From: Galactobacter caseinivorans
Lineage (GTDB): Bacteria > Actinomycetota > Actinomycetes > Actinomycetales > Micrococcaceae
Direction: 5' to 3'
Assembly (NCBI RefSeq): GCF_003640665.1
Contig: NZ_QQXL01000009.1
Coordinates: forward strand, 1 to 64,000
DNA length: 64,000 nt
A program made the position numbers and the translations under genes. Below, one piece after another: positions 36,987-45,779 of the stretch (position 1 is the first letter of the stretch; every line of letters starts with the position of its first letter). The notes under the pieces are model-generated. The model had not been told where the DNA came from. It searched no databases and saw only the letters and a program-made list of their open reading frames with translations.

Positions 36987-38153
36987 GTGGACCTGTATGA
37001 GTACCAGGCGCGCGACATGTTCGAGAAGCACGGTGTGCCCGTGCTTGCCGGCATCGTGGCTACGACCCCGGACGAGGCCCAGGCGGCCGCAGAAAAGATT
37101 GGCGGCGTTGTTGTCGTCAAGGCCCAGGTCAAGGTCGGCGGCCGCGGCAAGGCCGGTGGCGTGAAGGTCGCAAAGACCCCCGCAGAGGCCCGCGAATACG
37201 CAGAGGCCATCCTGGGCATGGACATCAAGGGCCACACGGTCAAGAAGGTCATGATCGCCCAGGGTGCAGACATCGCCGAGGAGTTCTACTTCTCCGTGCT
37301 GCTGGACCGCGCCAACCGCAACTACCTGGCCATGTGCTCGGTGGAGGGTGGCATGGAGATCGAGGTCCTCGCCGTTGAGCGCCCCGAGGCCCTGGCCCGC
37401 GTGGCCGTGGACCCCACCGTCGGCATCGACCAGGCAAAGGCCGACGAGATCGTCGCCGCCGCGAACTTCCCGGCCGAGAAGGCCCCGAAGATCGCCGCCG
37501 TGATCCTCAAGCTCTGGGACGTCTTCAAGAACGAGGGCGCAACCCTCGTTGAGGTCAACCCGCTGGTCGCCACCGGCGCCGGCGACATCGTTGCCCTGGA
37601 CGGCAAGGTCTCCCTGGATGACAACGACTCCGAGGTGCGCCACCCCGAGCACGAAGAGCTCGTGGACCAGGACACCGAGGACCCGCTGGAGGCCAAGGCC
37701 AAGGCTGCAGGCCTGAACTACGTCAAGCTGGATGGCCAGGTCGGCATCATCGGCAACGGCGCTGGTCTGGTCATGTCCACCCTGGACGTGGTGGCCTACG
37801 CCGGCGAGAACCATGGCAACGTGAAGCCCGCCAACTTCCTGGACATCGGCGGTGGCGCCTCCGCAGAGGTCATGGCCAACGGCCTGGACGTCATCCTCAA
37901 CGATGAGCAGGTCAAGTCCGTGTTCGTCAACGTCTTTGGCGGCATCACCGCCTGTGACGCCGTCGCCACCGGCATCGTGAAGGCCCTGGAGATCCTGGGC
38001 GATAAGGCCTCCAAGCCCATCGTCGTGCGTCTTGACGGCAACAACGTCGAAGAGGGTCGCCAGATCCTCGCCGACGCCAACCACCCGCTGGTGACCATGT
38101 CGCTGACCATGGACGAGGGCGCCGACAAGGCCGCCGAGCTCGCCAACGCCTGA
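36987..38153 (+). CDS. sucC: Succinyl-CoA ligase beta subunit (ADP/GDP-forming)
   Basis: A 388-residue TCA-cycle subunit: ATP-grasp domain at the N-terminus ([38 protein letters not shown]) and C-terminal CoA-ligase domain ([41 protein letters not shown]). It forms the catalytic complex with SucD, 20 bp downstream. Length is standard. Confidence 0.97.
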   Translation: MDLYEYQARDMFEKHGVPVLAGIVATTPDEAQAAAEKIGGVVVVKAQVKVGGRGKAGGVKVAKTPAEAREYAEAILGMDIKGHTVKKVMIAQGADIAEEFYFSVLLDRANRNYLAMCSVEGGMEIEVLAVERPEALARVAVDPTVGIDQAKADEIVAAANFPAEKAPKIAAVILKLWDVFKNEGATLVEVNPLVATGAGDIVALDGKVSLDDNDSEVRHPEHEELVDQDTEDPLEAKAKAAGLNYVKLDGQVGIIGNGAGLVMSTLDVVAYAGENHGNVKPANFLDIGGGASAEVMANGLDVILNDEQVKSVFVNVFGGITACDAVATGIVKALEILGDKASKPIVVRLDGNNVEEGRQILADANHPLVTMSLTMDEGADKAAELANA

Positions 38154-38173
38154 AGGGACTGAAGGAACAAACT

Positions 38174-39073
38174 ATGTCGATCTTCATCAACAAGGACTCC
38201 AAGGTCATCGTTCAGGGCATCACCGGCTCTGAGGGCGCCAAGCACACCCAGCGCATGCTGGCCGCTGGCACCAACATCGTGGGCGGCGTGAACGCTCGCA
38301 AGGCTGGCCAGGTCGTGTCCCACGAGGGCAAGGACATCAAGGTCTTCGGCACCGTCAAGGAAGCCATGGCAGAGACCGGAGCGGACGTGTCCATCGCGTT
38401 TGTGCCCCCGGCCTTCACCAAGGACGCAGCCATCGAGGCCATCGAGGCCGAGATTGGCCTCCTGGTCGTCATCACCGAGGGCGTGCCGGTGCAGGACTCC
38501 GCCGAGTTCTACAACCTCTCCCTGAAGAACGTGGGCGCAGACGGCAAGCCGAAGACCCGCATCATCGGCCCCAACTGCCCCGGCATCATCACCCCGGGCG
38601 AGTCCCTGGTGGGCATCACGCCCGCCAACATTACCGGCAAGGGTGGCGTGGGCCTGGTCTCCAAGTCCGGCACCCTGACCTACCAGATGATGTACGAGCT
38701 GCGTGACCTGGGCTTCTCCAGCGCCATCGGCATCGGCGGAGACCCGGTCATCGGCACCACGCACATCGACGCGCTGGAGGCCTTCGAGAACGACCCGGAG
38801 ACCAAGGCCATCGTCATGATTGGTGAGATCGGTGGCGACGCAGAGGAGCGCGCCGCGGCCTACATCAAGGAGCACGTCACCAAGCCGGTCGTCGGCTACG
38901 TGGCTGGCTTCACCGCCCCGGAGGGCAAGACCATGGGCCACGCCGGCGCCATCGTCTCCGGCTCCTCGGGCACCGCGCAGGCCAAGAAGGAGGCCCTCGA
39001 GGCCGCCGGAGTCAAGGTCGGCAAGACGCCTTCCGAGACCGCTCGCCTGCTGCGCGAGATCTACCCCGCCTGA
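38174..39073 (+). CDS. sucD: Succinyl-CoA ligase alpha subunit
   Basis: A 299-residue subunit carrying the CoA-binding Rossmann domain ([15 protein letters not shown]) and the phospho-histidine loop (the His in [14 protein letters not shown]). ATG 38174 has GAAGGA 7 nt upstream. Second gene of sucCD; the strong terminator downstream ends the operon. Confidence 0.97.
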   Translation: MSIFINKDSKVIVQGITGSEGAKHTQRMLAAGTNIVGGVNARKAGQVVSHEGKDIKVFGTVKEAMAETGADVSIAFVPPAFTKDAAIEAIEAEIGLLVVITEGVPVQDSAEFYNLSLKNVGADGKPKTRIIGPNCPGIITPGESLVGITPANITGKGGVGLVSKSGTLTYQMMYELRDLGFSSAIGIGGDPVIGTTHIDALEAFENDPETKAIVMIGEIGGDAEERAAAYIKEHVTKPVVGYVAGFTAPEGKTMGHAGAIVSGSSGTAQAKKEALEAAGVKVGKTPSETARLLREIYPA

Positions 39074-39108
39074 TCCCCTGATCACGCACTGACAGCTCGC
39101 AGTCACAC

Positions 39109-39152
39109 AGCAGGGCCCCGGTTCAGAGATGAACCGGGGCCCTGCTTTTTTG
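39109..39152. terminator. Terminator between sucD and the SNF2 gene
   Basis: A 15-bp stem (GCAGGGCCCCGGTTC with its complement), 7-nt loop and T6. The minus-strand side lacks a T-tract, so it mainly serves sucCD. Confidence 0.92.
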
Positions 39153-39261
39153 TGCCCGACGGCGTGTTGCCGGGTGTGCGCTGCGGTGCGGACCGCTGCA
39201 GGCCGCTCCGAGGGGCCGCGCCGTGTGGGACGCCCTCGCGGCGTCCCACAGCAAGCCGGAG

Positions 39262-42200
39262 CTACTCCGCGAGCAGGTCCCGGATGTCGTCCGCGGTGAG
39301 GGCGGAGCCAAAGCCGTCGCCGCCGTCCATGACGGAGGAGATCAGCGCGCGCTTGGCATCCTGCAGAGCCACGACCTTCTCCTCGATGGTCCCCTCGGAA
39401 ACCAGCCGGTACACCATGACGTTGCGGGTCTGACCGATGCGGTGGGCACGGTCAACCGCCTGAGCCTCCGCGGCGGGATTCCACCACGGATCCAACAGGA
39501 AGCAGTAATCCGCCTCGGTGAGGTTCAGGCCAAAACCGCCTGCCTTCAAGGAGATGAGGAAGACCGGAGCATCGCCGTCCTTGAACTCGTTGATGGCATC
39601 CTCGCGGCGCCGCGTGGAGCCGTCCAGGTAGGCGTACTTGATGCCGGAGGCGTCCAGGCGCTCCGCGGCCTTGCGCAGGAAGGAGGTGAACTGCGAGAAC
39701 ACCAGGGCGCGGTGGCCCTCTGGTAGCAGCGCCTCCAGGTGCTCCTGCAGCACGTCCAACTTGGCGGAACCCACCTTCAGGTACTCGTCATCCACCAGAG
39801 CGGCATCCAGCGCCAGCAGACGCAGGATGGTGAGCGACTGGAAGATGGTGAAGCGGTTGCGGTCCATGTCATCCACCAGGCGCAGCACCTTCTGGCGCTC
39901 ATGCTGCAGGTGCGTGTCATAGATCTTGCGGTGCTTCTCGCTGAGCTCCACCTTGAGCACCTGCTCCTGCTTGCGGGGCAGGTCCGTGACCACGGCGTCC
40001 TTGGTGCGGCGCAGCATGAACGGGCGCACCCGCTTGCGCAGGCGCGGCAACTGATCCGTGGCCTCCCCGCGCTCAATGGGCCGGGAGAACTGCTCCGCGA
40101 ACTTGGTGGAGGACGGGAACAGTCCGGGGGAGGTAATGGCCAGCAGCGACCACAGCTCCATCAGGTTGTTCTCCATGGGGGTACCGGTGATGGCCAGCTT
40201 CACCCGGGCGCGCAGATCGCGGGCCGTGTGGTGGGCCTTGGTGGCCTTGTTCTTCACGAACTGAGCCTCATCCAGCAACAGCGTGGCCCAATCCACCTCC
40301 TGATACGCGTCCGCGTCCAGGCGGAAGAGCGTGTAAGAGGTCACCAGGATGTCCACACCGGCCAGCGTGGAGGAGAGCGACTGCTTGGACTTGGCCTGCG
40401 TGTCACGCACTGCCACGGCCTTCAGGTGCGGGGCAAAGCGCTTGATCTCCGCGAGCCAGTTGGGCACCACGGAGGTGGGAGCCACTACCAGCACGGGGCC
40501 GGGACCGCCGGCGGCCACCGGCAGGCCGGCGCGCTCCGGGGTACGCCAGGCGCGCTTCATGTAGCTGAGCAGGCCAATCATCTGCAGAGTCTTACCCAGA
40601 CCCATGTCATCGGCGAGGATGCCGCCAAGGCCCTGACCCCACAGCGACGCAAGCCACTGGAAGCCCTCGGTCTGGTACGGACGCAGGGTGGCGTTGATGT
40701 CATCCGGCAGGTCAACCCGCTCGCCCTGACCCAGCTTGGCCAGCCCGGAGATGGCTGCATGCCAGGAATCCGGGCCCTCCACGGTGGTGGCCAGCGCCTC
40801 GAACTCCTCCCACAAGGAGACCTGGTACCGCGTCAGGCGCAGCGGGTCCTTCTTGTTATCGGTGAGCTGGCTGGCCTCAGAGACCAGCGCGCGCAGCTTC
40901 TCAAAGAGCGGCTGTTCCAGCGACACATACGTCTTGTCGCTCATGAGTAGGCGCGTCTGGCCAAGGGACAGGGCCCGCAGGATGTCCGCGTACGGGATCT
41001 GCCGCCCGCCGACCGTGATGATCAGCCCCAAATCAAACCAGTCGTGCTTCTCAGACTCCACGGTGGTGACCGTGAGTTCCGGGGACTCGGTCAGCTCGCG
41101 ATAGAGCGGACGGGTGCCCTGAATGTCCAGCTTGACGTTCTTGAGCGCCTCCAACTTGGGCAAGGTGCGGCGCACAAAGTCCACGGTGTCCAAGCCCTGC
41201 AGCACCCGCGGGGTGAGCTCGCGACCTGCCAGCGCGGCGGACTCTGAAAGCACCTGCAGCACGGCATTCTGCACAGTCTCCTCTGCGGCGCGGTCACGCG
41301 AATCCGGATCCACCCCGCCCGGCCCGTAGTCCACGTCAAAGTCCAAGCCGACCGTGTCCTCCGGGCGGAACTGCACCGTGATCTTGAGCGACGGCGGCGC
41401 GATGCGCGGCAGCTCCACGGAGCCGTCCGGGCTGTTCAGGCGCACGCGGCGCCCCAGGCGGGCGTACACGCCAGAGAAGAAGTCCTTGACCTCGTCTGCG
41501 GGGATGTCAGCGGTGGACGGACGCACCACCATGTGGCGCGTGGCATCGTCAATCCGCTCATCTGACGGCGCCATTTCCAGCGTCTCGCCGTCGGTGCCCA
41601 GGGCGTACGCCCCGTGCCTGCCCACGGTGCCGGCCGGAACGTCGTCTGCCAACACGACCCGCCGCCCACCGATACGCAGCGTCGGTTCCAGGCACAAACC
41701 GCCGTCGGGCGTCTTGGAGAAGTCCATCTTGACGGAGGAGCTCTCCAGCAACTCCACGGACTCCACCATGCCGGTGCCGATCAGCTCGATGCCAAGGTCA
41801 GCGGCCTCGTGCAAAAGCGGCCACACCAGCGAGGAGGAAAAGTCATCCAGCAGCAGCCAGTCGTTGTCCTCGCCAAAGTACAGCTCGCCGTTGGCGCGGT
41901 AGAGCGGCACAAACTGGCAGAACCAGCGGTGCTGCTCCGGGTCAAGTGCCAACCCGTAGGTCTTGAAACTGATGGTGTTCCAGCGCAGATTGCCGCGCAC
42001 CCAGCGGTCCTGGCTGTTGAGCACCATAGGGCGCACGGCCAGCTGCCAGCGCCCACGGATGCCCTTGATGTGGGTGGGAGCCTGGCCCGGCGCGTAGGCG
42101 CGCCGAGCGGCGTCGCGCGTGTCCTGCAGCTCGAACTGCAACGCCATGGGCTGGTACTCGGGGTCCGTCTCGGTGCCGCGAGGCGGGCGCCCGGCCTCCA

Positions 42201-42609
42201 GGATGCGATCAAGCGAGGAACGCCACGCAGTGTCCTTGGGAGGGGTGTTAGCGGCCGTCGCGGCCGCCTGATCCTTGGCCTGGCGGTGGCGCGTGTTGGA
42301 GCCGATCAGCAGCGCCGCACAGTGGCGGCAGTCGCCGTCCGGATCCGTGGCACAACTGGTATCGGTGACCACCCAGGCCTCTTTCACGTGGGCCAAAGCG
42401 ACGGTCGCGGAATGCTCCACACCGTCGTCATCTGCCACGCGGCCGGAGAGTTGGCCGGTGGCCACATCCCAGTCCAGGTCTGTGAGGCGGTCAGAGTCCA
42501 CCAGGGACTTGCCGCGAGTGAAGGACGCGCCGCCCACCTGTCGGAGGACTTCGCGTGCGTCGATCATGGGGAAAACGGAAGAAGGCATCAGCGGAATTTT
42601 CTCACTCAT
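39262..42609 (-). CDS. SNF2-family DEAD-box-like helicase with SWIM-type zinc finger
   Basis: An 1115-residue protein. Near residues 86-98 a Cys/His cluster (TSCATDPDGDCRHC) resembles a degenerate SWIM zinc finger. The C-terminal ~500 residues form the SNF2 ATPase: LRPYQTEGFQWLASL, DDMGLGKTLQ (Walker A), LLLDEAQFVKN (motif II, DEAQ), ITGTPMENNLMEL, FSQFTSFLRKAAERL, SLKAGGFGLNLTEAD and DRAHRIGQTRNV. Between them is a family-specific region of ~450 residues. ATG 42609 is used; GTG 42612 would add one residue. It probably remodels protein-DNA complexes; bacterial roles are poorly defined. Confidence 0.92.
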   Translation of the reverse strand: MSEKIPLMPSSVFPMIDAREVLRQVGGASFTRGKSLVDSDRLTDLDWDVATGQLSGRVADDDGVEHSATVALAHVKEAWVVTDTSCATDPDGDCRHCAALLIGSNTRHRQAKDQAAATAANTPPKDTAWRSSLDRILEAGRPPRGTETDPEYQPMALQFELQDTRDAARRAYAPGQAPTHIKGIRGRWQLAVRPMVLNSQDRWVRGNLRWNTISFKTYGLALDPEQHRWFCQFVPLYRANGELYFGEDNDWLLLDDFSSSLVWPLLHEAADLGIELIGTGMVESVELLESSSVKMDFSKTPDGGLCLEPTLRIGGRRVVLADDVPAGTVGRHGAYALGTDGETLEMAPSDERIDDATRHMVVRPSTADIPADEVKDFFSGVYARLGRRVRLNSPDGSVELPRIAPPSLKITVQFRPEDTVGLDFDVDYGPGGVDPDSRDRAAEETVQNAVLQVLSESAALAGRELTPRVLQGLDTVDFVRRTLPKLEALKNVKLDIQGTRPLYRELTESPELTVTTVESEKHDWFDLGLIITVGGRQIPYADILRALSLGQTRLLMSDKTYVSLEQPLFEKLRALVSEASQLTDNKKDPLRLTRYQVSLWEEFEALATTVEGPDSWHAAISGLAKLGQGERVDLPDDINATLRPYQTEGFQWLASLWGQGLGGILADDMGLGKTLQMIGLLSYMKRAWRTPERAGLPVAAGGPGPVLVVAPTSVVPNWLAEIKRFAPHLKAVAVRDTQAKSKQSLSSTLAGVDILVTSYTLFRLDADAYQEVDWATLLLDEAQFVKNKATKAHHTARDLRARVKLAITGTPMENNLMELWSLLAITSPGLFPSSTKFAEQFSRPIERGEATDQLPRLRKRVRPFMLRRTKDAVVTDLPRKQEQVLKVELSEKHRKIYDTHLQHERQKVLRLVDDMDRNRFTIFQSLTILRLLALDAALVDDEYLKVGSAKLDVLQEHLEALLPEGHRALVFSQFTSFLRKAAERLDASGIKYAYLDGSTRRREDAINEFKDGDAPVFLISLKAGGFGLNLTEADYCFLLDPWWNPAAEAQAVDRAHRIGQTRNVMVYRLVSEGTIEEKVVALQDAKRALISSVMDGGDGFGSALTADDIRDLLAE

Positions 42610-42653
42610 CACCCCCAGCGCGAAATCAGGAGGACTAAGGAGGGGGCCTTAGG

Positions 42654-43853
42654 GTGGTGTGCATGATCACACGGCTGGGGCGCAGCGCCCCTCGCATCCT
42701 TGATGTGGACCGGATTGAGGACTTTGAGCGCCGCGCCGCCGGGGCCAAAGCCATGCGCGGCTGGCACCTCTACGGCCTGGATTTATCTGGGCAGGAGGCC
42801 ACGCTGGCGCGGCTTGATCCCGCCGGGGCCGTGCTGGTGGATTGCCTCCTGAGCGCCGCCGCTGCCGCGGACTTACGCGCGCGTGGCGCGTATGTGGTGC
42901 ACGACGGCGTGGGGTCCGCTCCCGTCCTCGCGGACCGTTCGCGCCTCTACACGCCGCAGGAACTCTACGCAGGGCTGGGGGAGGGCCCCTATGAGGACGT
43001 GCCGGACGCGCGCATCTACGCGTGGGCGCGCCAACACCTGGGCGTCTCCGGAGAGGCGGTCACGGACGTGGAGTTGTCCCAGGACGCAGCGCGGCTGGCG
43101 GCCCTGCACGACCACGCGATTGCGACGGCCCTGCACGCGGCCGTGTCCTCCGGCCCCTTGGCGCACTTCCCCCTGGTGGGTGTGATGGGCGGACACGGTT
43201 CCCAGCGCGGCAGCGCCGGATATGTTGAGGCCGCACACTTGGGGGCGGCCCTGGTGCGCTCCGGCGCTCGCGTGGCCACGGGCGGCGGCCCGGGAGCCAT
43301 GGAGGCGGCCAACCTGGGCGGGTACTTGGCTGGGGTGCCGGGCATGGATGAGGCCCAGATGAACGCGGAGATAGCGCAGCTGGCCGCGGTGCCGGGACCG
43401 GTGCCGGACCCGGGTGCGTGGGCGCGTGGCGCCTTTGAGGTGCTGGCGCGCCACCCCGGCGGCGCCGAGGGGCTGGGCATCCCCACCTGGTTCTATGGCC
43501 ACGAGCCGCCCAACGTCTTTGCCACTCACCTCGCCAAGTACTTCTCCAACGCCCAGCGCGAATCCGTGCTGCTGGTCGTGACTGGTGGCGGCACCGTGGT
43601 GATGCCCGGGGCAGCGGGAACCGTGCAGGAAATTTTCCAGGAGGCCTGCGAGGGCTACTACGGCGCACCGGAAAAGGTGGCGCCGATGGTGCTCTGGGGC
43701 ACCGAATACTGGACCAAGAAGCTACCCGCCTGGCCGCTGCTCCTGGCCCTATCCAAGGGCAGCCCCCTGGAGGGGAAGGTGCACCTCGTGGACTCCGTCC
43801 CGCAGGCGCTGGCCGCCCTGGGTCTCACCGACCCCCAGGGGGTGAACGCGTGA
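42654..43853 (+). CDS. LOG-like Rossmann nucleotide-binding protein
   Basis: A 399-residue protein with an N-terminal part of ~170 residues of its own and a C-terminal LOG/lysine-decarboxylase-like domain: VGVMGGHGSQRGS, ATGGGPGAMEAANLGGYLAG (the PGGxGT-like nucleotide loop) and VVTGGGTVVMPGAAGTVQEIFQEACEGYYG. In canonical LOG enzymes the second motif reads PGGxGTxxE; here it is MPGAAGTVQE, a variant seen in the TIGR00725-like branch. So cytokinin-type phosphoribohydrolase activity is uncertain. GTG 42654 has AGGAGGGGG 8 nt upstream; ATG 42663 is an alternative. It forms an operon with the SRPBCC gene. Confidence 0.78.
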   Translation: MVCMITRLGRSAPRILDVDRIEDFERRAAGAKAMRGWHLYGLDLSGQEATLARLDPAGAVLVDCLLSAAAAADLRARGAYVVHDGVGSAPVLADRSRLYTPQELYAGLGEGPYEDVPDARIYAWARQHLGVSGEAVTDVELSQDAARLAALHDHAIATALHAAVSSGPLAHFPLVGVMGGHGSQRGSAGYVEAAHLGAALVRSGARVATGGGPGAMEAANLGGYLAGVPGMDEAQMNAEIAQLAAVPGPVPDPGAWARGAFEVLARHPGGAEGLGIPTWFYGHEPPNVFATHLAKYFSNAQRESVLLVVTGGGTVVMPGAAGTVQEIFQEACEGYYGAPEKVAPMVLWGTEYWTKKLPAWPLLLALSKGSPLEGKVHLVDSVPQALAALGLTDPQGVNA

Positions 43854-44293
43854 GCAGCACCCTGGTGGTGGTGACCCAGTCCGCGGCCAGCCCCGAACGG
43901 CTCTTTGACGTGTCGCTGTCTATCGATGAGCACCTGGGGTCCATGGCGGGCTCCGGGGAGCGAGCCGTGGCCGGGGTGACCAGCGGGCTGATTGGTCTGG
44001 GCGAGACCGTGACGTGGCGCGCCAGGCACTTCGGGGTGTGGTTCACCATGACCTCGCGCATCGAGGAACTGGAGCGGCCCCGCGCGTTCGTGGATCAGCA
44101 GCTGAGGGGCCCCTTTAAGCTCTTCCGTCACGAACACCTCTTTGAGCCACTCGGCACCGGGACGCTCATGACGGACACCATCACGCTGGCCTCCCCCGTG
44201 GGAGGGGCGCTCGCCGAGCGGCTCTTCCTGGTGCCGTACCTGCGCAGACTGATCCTGCAGCGCAACCGGCACCTGCTCGCATCCCTGGAGTAA
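43850..44293 (+). CDS. SRPBCC-family protein
   Basis: A 147-residue helix-grip protein (polyketide-cyclase/START-like): strand VVVTQSAASPERLFDVSLSIDEH, GLIGLGETVTWRARHFG, then FVDQQLRGPFKLFRHEHLFEPLGTGTLMTDTITLASPVGG, the pattern common in actinobacterial SRPBCC 'cell division inhibitor SulA-like' entries of uncertain function. GTG 43850 overlaps the preceding stop by 4 bases, so it is translationally coupled to the LOG-like gene. Confidence 0.83.
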   Translation: MSSTLVVVTQSAASPERLFDVSLSIDEHLGSMAGSGERAVAGVTSGLIGLGETVTWRARHFGVWFTMTSRIEELERPRAFVDQQLRGPFKLFRHEHLFEPLGTGTLMTDTITLASPVGGALAERLFLVPYLRRLILQRNRHLLASLE

Positions 44294-44301
44294 ACGCCGT
44301 C

Positions 44302-44340
44302 GGGCAGGGCAGGGCAGGGCAGGGCAGGGCAGGGCAGGGC
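44302..44340. repeat. Pentanucleotide microsatellite (GGGCA)
   Basis: Seven perfect units of GGGCA plus GGGC directly follow the SRPBCC stop codon (8 bp). Non-coding. It can expand or contract by slippage without breaking a gene. Confidence 0.93.
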
Positions 44341-44381
44341 GTGGCAGGGCAACCTGGCTGGGGCGGCCGCCGCAACGCACA

Positions 44382-44422
44382 AGGCAGCGGTCAGCGCGCC
44401 CAAGGCGCGCCGGCCGCTGCCC
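44382..44422. terminator. Large hairpin between convergent genes
   Basis: GGCAGCGG..GCGCGCC with loop CAA and complement (19 bp, two mismatches). T-tract is poor on both strands, so termination efficiency is unclear. Confidence 0.55.
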
Positions 44423-44437
44423 GGTACGGCTACGCAA

Positions 44438-45613
44438 CTACGCTGCGGAAACCCCGAAGATCAAGCCGAGCAGGTAGGTCACGGCGGCGGCGCCCAAGCC
44501 GATGCCGAGCTGGCGCAGGCCCCTCTTCAGGGGAGACGCGCCGGAGAGTAGGCCCACGATGCTGCCGGTGAACAGCAGCGCCGCGCCGACCAGCACAGCC
44601 GCCCAGATGATGGCGGTGAGGCCGGTCAGCCCCAGGATGTAGGGAATGATCGCGACGACGGCGCCCGCAGAGAAGCACAGGAACGAGGAGAACGCGGCGC
44701 CCAAGGCGGAACCGATCGTGTCCGGCTCCTCGCTCTCCTCCAGCGTGTCGCCCTCCTTGAGACCGGGCGGCAGGGAGGTGGACGGATCGCAGTCACAAGA
44801 CAGGCTGCCCAGGCGCTCGGCCGCGCGATGCTCGGCCGCCTCCTCGCTCATGCCCCGCGCCAAGTAAACGTACTTGAGCTCGTTTTCGCTCAGATTCAGA
44901 TCAGGAGCGGCGCGCAGGGTGGCGTGCGTGGGCTGGGACGCCTGCACCAGTTCGCGCTGGGACCGCACGGAGACAAACTCTCCCGCACCCATGGACAGTG
45001 CGCCCGCGAGCAGGCCGGCAATGCCGGAAAAGAGGACAAAAGAGCTCGAGACGCCGGTCGCGCCGATGCCAAGCACCAGAGCCAGGTTGGAGACCAGGCC
45101 GTCGTTGGCACCAAAGACGGCGGCACGGAAGTTGCCTGCCAGGCGCAAGCGTCCCTCCGTCGCGAGCCCGCGCATCACCTCCTCATGCACCGCCTCATCC
45201 GCGGCCATGGAACGCAGCGCGTCCGAGTCCTTGGCGTACGGCGAATTGCCCTCCGCACGCTGGGCCAACGCCAGGATGAAAACGGAGCCAAAGCGCTGGG
45301 CAAGGAAGCGCAGCAGCACGCGTTGGGCGGACGGGCGCGAGGGCGTGGCGTACTGGCCAAGCTGCCCGCGCCAGTGCTCGGCATGGCGGGCCTCCGCGGC
45401 GGCGATGCCACGCAGCACGCGGGCCTCCTCCGGGCTCTTGCTGCGCTCGGCGAGCGCCTCATAGATGGCGCCCTCAGCCTCCTCATCTGCGAGGTAGTGC
45501 CGCCAGCGCTTGATATCTCTGGGGCTAGCCGGGCCTCTGCGGGGTACGACGTCCTTGCGGGGTGCCGCTTCACTTGGTGAGGCTGGGGTCCGGGCCGGTA
45601 GGTGATCCGCCAC
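44438..45613 (-). CDS. mbfA: Erythrin-VIT1 membrane iron protein (MbfA-like)
   Basis: A 391-residue protein with two domains. Residues about 33-150 are a ferritin-like/erythrin four-helix bundle with the di-iron ligands E-x6-Y spaced as LADEEAEGAIYEAL, AEARHAEHW and DEAVHEEVM. Residues about 158-391 are a VIT1/CCC1-type membrane domain with about five helices (FGANDGLVSNLALVLGI is the hallmark). In Agrobacterium and Bradyrhizobium MbfA exports iron and is iron-regulated. GTG 45613 has AGGAG 5 nt upstream. It fits the iron theme of the window. Confidence 0.9.
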   Translation of the reverse strand: MADHLPARTPASPSEAAPRKDVVPRRGPASPRDIKRWRHYLADEEAEGAIYEALAERSKSPEEARVLRGIAAAEARHAEHWRGQLGQYATPSRPSAQRVLLRFLAQRFGSVFILALAQRAEGNSPYAKDSDALRSMAADEAVHEEVMRGLATEGRLRLAGNFRAAVFGANDGLVSNLALVLGIGATGVSSSFVLFSGIAGLLAGALSMGAGEFVSVRSQRELVQASQPTHATLRAAPDLNLSENELKYVYLARGMSEEAAEHRAAERLGSLSCDCDPSTSLPPGLKEGDTLEESEEPDTIGSALGAAFSSFLCFSAGAVVAIIPYILGLTGLTAIIWAAVLVGAALLFTGSIVGLLSGASPLKRGLRQLGIGLGAAAVTYLLGLIFGVSAA

Positions 45614-45779
45614 GGTTACTCCTGACGATTGGGGCCGGCCCTAGGCGCGGCGCTCATCAGCGGCGGGAATGCCCGCCGTCCCTTGATCTTAGAAAAATCC
45701 CCGGCGGGGTGCGGCGCGGATTCTTCGCCTGGATTAACCCGGGCTTGCAGCCCAGGCTTTCCTGCCCGACGCCGCGTGG

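Noticed and set aside
36861-38084. 407-residue minus-strand ORF antisense to sucC
   Set aside because: A long opposite frame caused by codon bias in a strongly expressed gene; no domain.
41614-42666. 350-residue plus-strand ORF
   Set aside because: Antisense to the SNF2 helicase, composition typical of shadow frames, no ribosome site.
42654-43853. Calling the LOG-like protein a cytokinin phosphoribohydrolase
   Set aside because: The second conserved loop deviates from PGGxGT and the N-terminal 170 residues do not belong to that enzyme.
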